DNA from: Opitutia bacterium UBA5964
GTDB lineage: Bacteria; Verrucomicrobiota; Verrucomicrobiia; Opitutales; Coraliomargaritaceae
Assembly: GCA_002430605.1 (NCBI GenBank)
Contig: DJBY01000052.1
Span: forward strand, 1 to 5,931
DNA length: 5,931 nt
Direction: 5' to 3'
Shown: positions 1-5,931 of the stretch, in pieces
Layout: every line of letters starts with the position of its first letter
How positions within the stretch are numbered: the stretch's first letter is position 1
Program-made: the position numbers and the translations under genes
The notes under the pieces: generated by a model
Database searches by the model: none
What the model saw: the letters and a program-made list of their open reading frames with translations, nothing else
What the model was told of the DNA's origin: nothing

Positions 1-119
1 AGTCGCCCACACTCCTATCGCCGGCAATGGCTTCAACCAGCCCCCCCACATTAGGGACCCGTTGCCTCTTAGATAAAATTATCTGTGTGGGCATCGTCTC
101 GATGCCCGCACAGTTACCG
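1..119. other. Left-edge stretch without a confident gene
   Basis: No protein family is recognisable here. On the plus strand one frame is open from base 2 to a TAA at 74-76 and could be the last two dozen codons of a gene converging on gpmI. On the minus strand the exactly complementary codon register is open from an ATG at 94-92 to the window edge (31 codons). Both cannot easily be real, and neither shows a family motif. The hairpin at 83-113 starts only 7 nt after the plus-strand stop, which would suit a gene end. The minus-strand ATG lies inside that hairpin, which argues against it. A C7 run is at 41-47. An intergenic repeat is the alternative reading. Confidence 0.3.
83..113. repeat. 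Strong intergenic hairpin, 14-bp stem
   Basis: The arms CTGTGTGGGCATCG (83-96) and CGATGCCCGCACAG (100-113) pair over 14 positions with a single T.G wobble and a 3-nt loop. On the minus strand the stem is followed by the T-rich stretch ATAATTTTATCT, so it could act as a second, weaker terminator for leftward transcripts. On the plus strand the flank is TTACCG, which is not terminator-like. A second small palindrome, AGATAA-AA-TTATCT (71-84), shares two bases with the left arm, so the two helices compete. It could be a terminator, an RNA-stabilising 3' end or a dispersed intergenic repeat. Confidence 0.7.
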
Positions 120-143
120 TGAATGACGCCCCAATTTTTTCAC

Positions 144-181
144 AAAAAAGCCCGGCCTTCATATCATGACGGCCGGGCTTT
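144..181 (-). terminator. Rho-independent terminator of gpmI
   Basis: GCCCGGCC (150-157) pairs perfectly with GGCCGGGC (171-178), and AAA 147-149 with TTT 179-181 extends the stem to 11 bp. The loop contains an inner TCAT-ATC-ATGA mini-stem (159-169). Read leftward, the GC-rich stem runs straight into six T residues (complement of 144-149). It begins about 20 nt after the gpmI stop codon, the expected place for its terminator. On the plus strand the stem is followed by TTTGTG only, so rightward termination would be weaker. Confidence 0.93.
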
Positions 182-201
182 GTGATTGAAATACGTCCGC
201 G

Positions 202-1779
202 CTATTTGAGCAGGCAGTTGCCTGTCATCGCTTCGGGTTGTTCAAGACCCATGAGCTCAAGAATCGTTGGAGCGATGTCGCCTAAAGCGCCACCATCGGC
301 AATCGCACGTCCCTTGCAACCTTCGCCATAAACAACGATCTCAACCGGGTTGAGCGTGTGCGCGGTGTGCGGCCCGTTGTTCTCTGGATTCCAGAGTTGA
401 TCGGAGTTGCCGTGGTCCGCGGTGATCAGTGCATAACCACTCACACGATCGACCGCATCGAGCAGGTCTTGCACGCAGCCGTCCACGATCTCACAAGCCT
501 TAATACAAGCTTCGATCACTCCCGTGTGACCGACCATATCAGGGTTCGCGAAGTTCACTACGATCAAACCATACTTGCAGGACTGAATCGCCTCAACCGC
601 CGCATCGCGAATGCCGTAGGCCGACATTTCTGGCTTCTCGTCGTAAGTCGCGCAATCCTTGCGGCTTGGGATGAGCGCACGATCTTCGCCTGGGAATGGT
701 TCTTCACGGTAATCGTTGAAGAAGAACGTGACGTGTGGGAATTTCTCAGTTTCCGCGCAGCGGAACTGCGGGATGCCCTTGTCAGAGATGTAGCTCGCGA
801 GAATATCCTTCATCTTCTCCGGCTTGAAAAAGATGATGTTATCGCAAAGACCCTTTTGGTATTCGCTCAATGTCGAGAAGTGAATGTCGAGCTTCGCGCC
901 GCGATCGAAACCATCGAAATCGTCTTGGATGAAGGCGCGAGTCAATTCACGTGGACGGTCACCACGGAAGTTGCAGAAAATCACCGAGTCGCCCGTCGCA
1001 ATGGTCGCGACTGGCTTGCCATCGGCATCGAGTACCGCGGTTGGCGGACAGAATTCGTCGCCCTTGGTGCCGGGCGTCTCTGGATGGTCGTATTGGTATT
1101 GGATGGCCGCTTCAGCTGAAGTGGCAGTGGTTTCGATATTGCGACCAGTGAGGCAGTCGTATGCGCGTTGCACACGATCCCAGCGGTTGTCGCGGTCCAT
1201 CGCCCAATAGCGACCAGAAATCGATGCAATCTTGCCGAGGCCGATCTTCGCCATTTCGGCTTCGGCTTGCTGGATAAAATGCTTACCACTGAACGGCCCC
1301 GTGTCGCGACCATCCGTAAACGCATGCACGTAGAGCTTTTCAATGCCCTCGTCTTTTGCGATACGGATCAAGCCATATAGGTGATCCAACATCGCATGTA
1401 CACCAGCATCAGATACTAGGCCCATGAGATGCAGCGCACCGCCGTTTGCCTTCACATTGGCAAGCGATGCCTTAAAAGTAACACTGTCCTTCACCGAGCC
1501 AGTCTCGATACCCTTGTTAATGCGGACGAGCTCTTGGTCGACGACACGACCGGCACCGATGTTTTGGTGGCCCACTTCGGAGTTGCCCATAATACCGACC
1601 GGCAAGCCCACCTCGAGCCCACATGCCATGATCTCCGTACGAGGCCACTCGGCGGTGAGTCGATCCGCGCAAGGGGTCTTGGCAAGCTTTACCGCGTTGT
1701 AGGAGTCTTGCTCCGAATTATGATTCTCCCCCCACCCGTCACGGATGATAAGGACTACAGGTTTATAGGAATCAGACAT
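202..1779 (-). CDS. gpmI: 2,3-bisphosphoglycerate-independent phosphoglycerate mutase
   Basis: This cytosolic enzyme interconverts 3-phosphoglycerate and 2-phosphoglycerate in glycolysis and gluconeogenesis through a phosphoserine intermediate, using two Mn2+ ions. The 525 residues are near the family norm of about 510-520. Visible active-site elements are D14 in RDGWG; catalytic S67 in MGNSEVGH; H128 in GVHAM; D156-R158 in FTDGRDT; R190 and R196 in the SGRYWAMDRDNRWDR stretch; R272 and R275 in NFRGDRPREL; K346 in ETEKFPHVTFFFN; D414 and H418 in NPDMVGHTG; D455-H456 in TADHGN; and H474 in HTAHT. By homology the phosphatase-like half holds D14, S67, D455 and H456 on one metal and D414, H418 and H474 on the other. 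All expected ligands are present, so it should be active. The ATG at 1779 directly precedes the conserved N-terminus; no Shine-Dalgarno is seen. It lies 33 nt behind the antiporter and ends 20 nt before a terminator. Confidence 0.97.
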   Translation of the reverse strand: MSDSYKPVVLIIRDGWGENHNSEQDSYNAVKLAKTPCADRLTAEWPRTEIMACGLEVGLPVGIMGNSEVGHQNIGAGRVVDQELVRINKGIETGSVKDSVTFKASLANVKANGGALHLMGLVSDAGVHAMLDHLYGLIRIAKDEGIEKLYVHAFTDGRDTGPFSGKHFIQQAEAEMAKIGLGKIASISGRYWAMDRDNRWDRVQRAYDCLTGRNIETTATSAEAAIQYQYDHPETPGTKGDEFCPPTAVLDADGKPVATIATGDSVIFCNFRGDRPRELTRAFIQDDFDGFDRGAKLDIHFSTLSEYQKGLCDNIIFFKPEKMKDILASYISDKGIPQFRCAETEKFPHVTFFFNDYREEPFPGEDRALIPSRKDCATYDEKPEMSAYGIRDAAVEAIQSCKYGLIVVNFANPDMVGHTGVIEACIKACEIVDGCVQDLLDAVDRVSGYALITADHGNSDQLWNPENNGPHTAHTLNPVEIVVYGEGCKGRAIADGGALGDIAPTILELMGLEQPEAMTGNCLLK

Positions 1780-1787
1780 AGGTGTAT

Positions 1788-1816
1788 GTTAGAATGAAAA
1801 TTCTAGAATTTGTTAA
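1788..1816 (-). promoter_or_regulatory. Candidate gpmI promoter
   Basis: On the minus strand TTAACA (1816-1811, five of six matches to TTGACA) is followed after exactly 17 nt by TCTAAC (1793-1788, four of six matches to TATAAT). Transcription would start around 1779-1782, at or next to the gpmI ATG, giving a leaderless or nearly leaderless mRNA, which fits the missing Shine-Dalgarno. The -35 overlaps the antiporter stop codon. Matches of this quality occur by chance in AT-rich gaps, so this is a hypothesis. Confidence 0.3.
1798..1811. repeat. Perfect 14-bp palindrome, operator-like
   Basis: AAATTCTAGAATTT is a perfect loop-less palindrome centred at 1804/1805 in the gap between the antiporter and gpmI. 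With no loop it is unlikely to act as an RNA hairpin and looks more like a binding site for a dimeric DNA-binding protein. It fills most of the spacer of the candidate gpmI promoter, where a bound repressor would block polymerase. No family-specific operator was recognised, and low sequence complexity makes chance possible. Confidence 0.4.
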
Positions 1817-2823
1817 AAAAAATAGCCGAACTGAGAGAGGCCGGAAATCGACAGAATCGCAAGGTAGAGTAAAACCAAGAATGCACCCTCACGCCGGGAT
1901 ACGATATGTCCGCTTTTAAAGATCCACAGCAGCAGCACAGACAAAAGCACCAGCGCAGGGAACTCGATCAACAGCAATTCATTGCGTACATCCATACCCG
2001 CAAAAGCCGACACGCCGCCACCGATCAGCAGCATATTAAACAAGTTAGAGCCGACTATATTACCAGCACACAGATCGCCATGTCCCGCGCGTACCGCAGA
2101 AATCGAAGCGGCAAGCTCTGGCAAACTCGTGCCAATCGCCACAATCGAGAGTCCAATAAACAGCTCACTGACTCCCATCCGAGTCGCGATCTCGACACTT
2201 GAACCAACCAGTAAATTCGCCCCGAAAGCCAACGCAGCGGTACTAAGTGCAATCATCAGCAAAGCGACCCCCGTGGGTTTCTGCATCACCCGCCCTGCAC
2301 CTTCCGCGAATTCATCCGTAACCGATTGCGAATCCTGCTGTTTGGCACCACGCACCATATAGACTAGATAGGCCACTGATAGCGCGAGCAAAACCATGCC
2401 CTCAAAGCGATGAAATCCACCGCCAAGCGCAAACACGGCAAATAACAGCGTGACCAAAATTAGAATCGGCACCTCACGGCGAATCAGCCGCAAGTTGATC
2501 TTCAGCGGTGCGATCATCGCGGCGATACCCAAAATCAGGCCGATATTGGCGATGTTACTGCCGAGAATATTACCCAATGCGATACCAGGATTGTCCTGCG
2601 CTGCCATCAGCGAAGTCGCCATTTCCGGCATCGAGGTCGCAATCGACACCACCGTCAGGCCAATCACCACGGGATTGATCTTCAAGTTACTCGAAATCGC
2701 CACGGCCCCACGGGTCAACCAATCGCCGCCGAAAGTCAGCGTGACAAAACCCACCAGCATAACAGCTAAGAGTGCCCATAGTGGAAAATCGGTATACGGA
2801 AGACTGAGAAGTGCGAGTGTCAT
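1813..2823 (-). CDS. Na+/Ca2+ antiporter (CaCA family, YrbG-like)
   Basis: This is an inner-membrane cation exchanger of the CaCA superfamily, likely expelling Ca2+ (or another divalent cation) in exchange for Na+ or H+. With the ATG at 2823 it has 336 residues, typical of bacterial YrbG-type exchangers. About ten hydrophobic segments are visible (roughly 15-33, 36-48, 50-73, 80-104, 118-157 as two, then 184-210, 221-244, 252-274, 282-302, 312-329, the exact split being uncertain), with a polar loop at 158-183 between the halves. The two inverted alpha repeats are clear: ATSMPEMATS with E67 plus GSNIANIG at 88-95, and GTSLPELAAS with E236 plus GSNLFN at 258-263. The two glutamates are the expected ion ligands. 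In repeat 1 the usual Gly before T/S-S is Ala62. A GTG start at 2841 would add six residues but lies inside a terminator-like stem, so I prefer 2823. Ion specificity cannot be read from sequence. Confidence 0.93.
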   Translation of the reverse strand: MTLALLSLPYTDFPLWALLAVMLVGFVTLTFGGDWLTRGAVAISSNLKINPVVIGLTVVSIATSMPEMATSLMAAQDNPGIALGNILGSNIANIGLILGIAAMIAPLKINLRLIRREVPILILVTLLFAVFALGGGFHRFEGMVLLALSVAYLVYMVRGAKQQDSQSVTDEFAEGAGRVMQKPTGVALLMIALSTAALAFGANLLVGSSVEIATRMGVSELFIGLSIVAIGTSLPELAASISAVRAGHGDLCAGNIVGSNLFNMLLIGGGVSAFAGMDVRNELLLIEFPALVLLSVLLLWIFKSGHIVSRREGAFLVLLYLAILSISGLSQFGYFF

Positions 2824-2872
2824 TAGATTAAAAAAAGGCACTGTAGGTGCCTGATTGAACGCAATCTAACAA
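2820..2872 (-). promoter_or_regulatory. Possible start-codon-sequestering leader fold
   Basis: In the minus-strand transcript UUAGAUU (2869-2863) is perfectly complementary to AAUCUAA (2829-2823), whose last base is the A of the antiporter AUG. Wobbles and one further pair extend this to 11 pairs (2862-2872 with 2830-2820), covering the whole start codon and enclosing the terminator-like hairpin. The same bases 2866-2862 can instead pair with 2857-2853. Two alternative folds over an expression platform resemble an attenuator or riboswitch-type leader, but no known aptamer was recognised. Confidence 0.25.
2829..2852 (-). terminator. Terminator-like hairpin in antiporter leader
   Basis: On the minus strand AGGCAC (2852-2847), loop CTACA and GTGCCT (2841-2836) form a 6-bp stem followed at once by a T-run (2835-2830, interrupted after seven T residues counting the stem's last base). 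This has the shape of an intrinsic terminator, but it sits only 5-6 nt before the antiporter ATG, not after a gene. If the promoter lies upstream in 2853-2972 it would attenuate the antiporter/gpmI unit. A second small hairpin, GATTG-CGTT-CAATC (2866-2853), abuts it on the promoter-proximal side. On the plus strand there is no T-run, so it does not terminate rightward transcripts. Confidence 0.5.
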
Positions 2873-2904
2873 TCGTGAAAGCTAAACATCTGCGAGAAAA
2901 TTCT

Positions 2905-2937
2905 GTGTGCTTGACTTGAGAAGTCAAAAAAACACAC
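2905..2937. promoter_or_regulatory. Nested inverted repeat with TTGACT on both strands
   Basis: TTGACTT (2911-2917), GAG and AAGTCAA (2921-2927) form a perfect 7-bp inverted repeat. GTGTG (2905-2909) and CACAC (2933-2937) form an outer 5-bp pair separated by a C and an A-run. Because of the symmetry, TTGACT, a five-of-six match to a -35 box, occurs on both strands of this divergent region. For ileS the best -10 at 16 nt is CACACT (2933-2938, three of six matches), which is weak. The element could hold the ileS promoter, be an operator, or be a hairpin in the ileS leader. Confidence 0.35.
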
Positions 2938-2951
2938 TGCCGCGTTTTTAC

Positions 2952-2969
2952 ATGGCCCTCGGTCTCTAA
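2952..2969 (+). other. Five-codon mini-ORF just upstream of ileS
   Basis: ATG GCC CTC GGT CTC TAA encodes MALGL and ends 3 nt before the ileS ATG, in the same frame. IleRS itself begins MALDL, and the 21-nt blocks 2952-2972 and 2973-2993 agree at 14 positions. It looks like a decayed tandem copy of the gene start, or a leader peptide whose translation could feed the ileS start by reinitiation. It has no Shine-Dalgarno and no isoleucine codon, so classical isoleucine attenuation is not supported. Chance is possible. Confidence 0.3.
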
Positions 2970-2972
2970 ATC

Positions 2973-5801
<2,829 letters not shown>

Positions 5802-5821
5802 CACCCCACTCTACTTCATCA

Positions 5822-5931
5822 ATGACTATCACAAAGACCAAGCCTCCCGCGTCCCCAAAGACTGCTAAAAAAGCCGTCAACAAGACTGCGACTAAAAAAA
5901 CTGAAGCTAAAAAAACCGTCAAACAGACTGT
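5822..5931 (+). CDS. Lys/Thr-rich N-terminus, possibly a DksA/TraR-type protein (partial)
   Basis: The reading frame is open from the ATG at 5822 to the window edge (36 codons plus 2 bases). It is very rich in Lys (11) and Thr (9) with scattered Ala and Pro, a basic low-complexity tail like those of histone-H1-like proteins or N-terminal extensions of bacterial nucleic-acid-binding proteins. An in-frame TAA at 5795 makes this the first possible ATG. It follows ileS by 20 nt without a terminator, so it is probably cotranscribed. In several phyla ileS is followed by a DksA/TraR C4 zinc-finger gene and then lspA; the identity here is inferred from that context only, since the diagnostic zinc finger would lie outside the window. 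The upstream CU-rich stretch contains no Shine-Dalgarno. Confidence 0.65.
   Translation, partial: MTITKTKPPASPKTAKKAVNKTATKKTEAKKTVKQT
5864..5930 (+). repeat. Imperfect direct repeat encoding AKKxV units
   Basis: The 25-nt blocks 5864-5888 and 5906-5930 match at 22 positions with a 42-nt period, and encode AKKAVNKT and AKKTVKQT. A shorter TKKT unit lies between them. This suggests that the basic tail grew by in-frame duplication. A-runs of 6, 7 and 7 bases (5867-5872, 5894-5900, 5909-5915) lie in the array. Confidence 0.6.

Noticed and set aside
358..1119. Long plus-strand open frame (253 codons) opposite gpmI
   Set aside because: It lies fully antisense to a gene with all catalytic residues conserved, has no recognisable motif, and is explained by codon bias on the other strand.
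1813..1850. Terminator at the antiporter end because of a T8 run on the minus strand (complement of 1815-1822)
   Set aside because: The preceding sequence offers only 3-bp GC pairings, and the run lies inside the last Phe codons and the stop, so it is coding sequence.
2823..2841. GTG at 2841 as the antiporter start
   Set aside because: It lies in the stem of the terminator-like hairpin, adds a Phe-rich stub not needed by the family, and the ATG at 2823 is a better start, though it too lacks a Shine-Dalgarno.
2450..2854. Plus-strand open frame (134 codons) opposite the antiporter
   Set aside because: It is antisense to the clear alpha-1 repeat coding region and its residues are the complement of membrane-segment codons; no independent evidence.
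2842..2972. T-box riboswitch controlling ileS
   Set aside because: The upstream region is too short and lacks the conserved AGGGTGGNACCGCG-type core and a terminator/antiterminator on the plus strand.
2824..2972. Known ion riboswitch (for example yybP-ykoY) upstream of the antiporter
   Set aside because: I see none of the conserved aptamer segments of known classes; only generic hairpins are supported.

Overview
The window reads as an ordinary chromosomal housekeeping segment of a bacterium with roughly balanced base composition (judged by eye). The best guess is a Verrucomicrobiota/PVC-type organism, perhaps Opitutae-like. This rests on the style of the phosphoglycerate mutase (IIRDGWG start), an E. 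coli-length IleRS, a Lys/Thr-rich gene start right behind ileS, and the absence of Shine-Dalgarno sequences. No 16S rRNA or unambiguous marker is present, so the assignment is tentative.

Layout, left to right. Positions 1-201 hold no confident gene: a strong 14-bp hairpin (83-113) and a textbook intrinsic terminator (stem 147-181) reading leftward. Positions 202-1779 (minus) encode cofactor-independent phosphoglycerate mutase (gpmI). A 33-nt gap with a perfect 14-bp palindrome and a promoter-like pair separates it from a CaCA-family Na+/Ca2+ antiporter (1813-2823, minus). A divergent intergenic region of about 150 nt follows, rich in inverted repeats. Isoleucyl-tRNA synthetase (ileS) runs rightward from 2973 to 5801. 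After 20 nt without a terminator, a Lys/Thr-rich reading frame starts at 5822 and leaves the window; by position and composition it may be the tail of a DksA/TraR-type zinc-finger protein.

The antiporter and gpmI probably form one leftward unit, with a possible internal promoter for gpmI, ending at the terminator at 147-181. ileS and the following gene form a rightward unit. The genes serve glycolysis/gluconeogenesis, cation homeostasis and translation and show no obvious shared pathway.

The most interesting points are at fine scale. The IleRS appears to have lost one cysteine from each of its four zinc CxxC half-sites. The antiporter start codon sits directly behind a terminator-like hairpin and can pair with its own leader. 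A five-codon in-frame mini-ORF resembling the IleRS N-terminus lies 3 nt upstream of ileS. I see no mobile element, CRISPR array, RNA gene or defence system.
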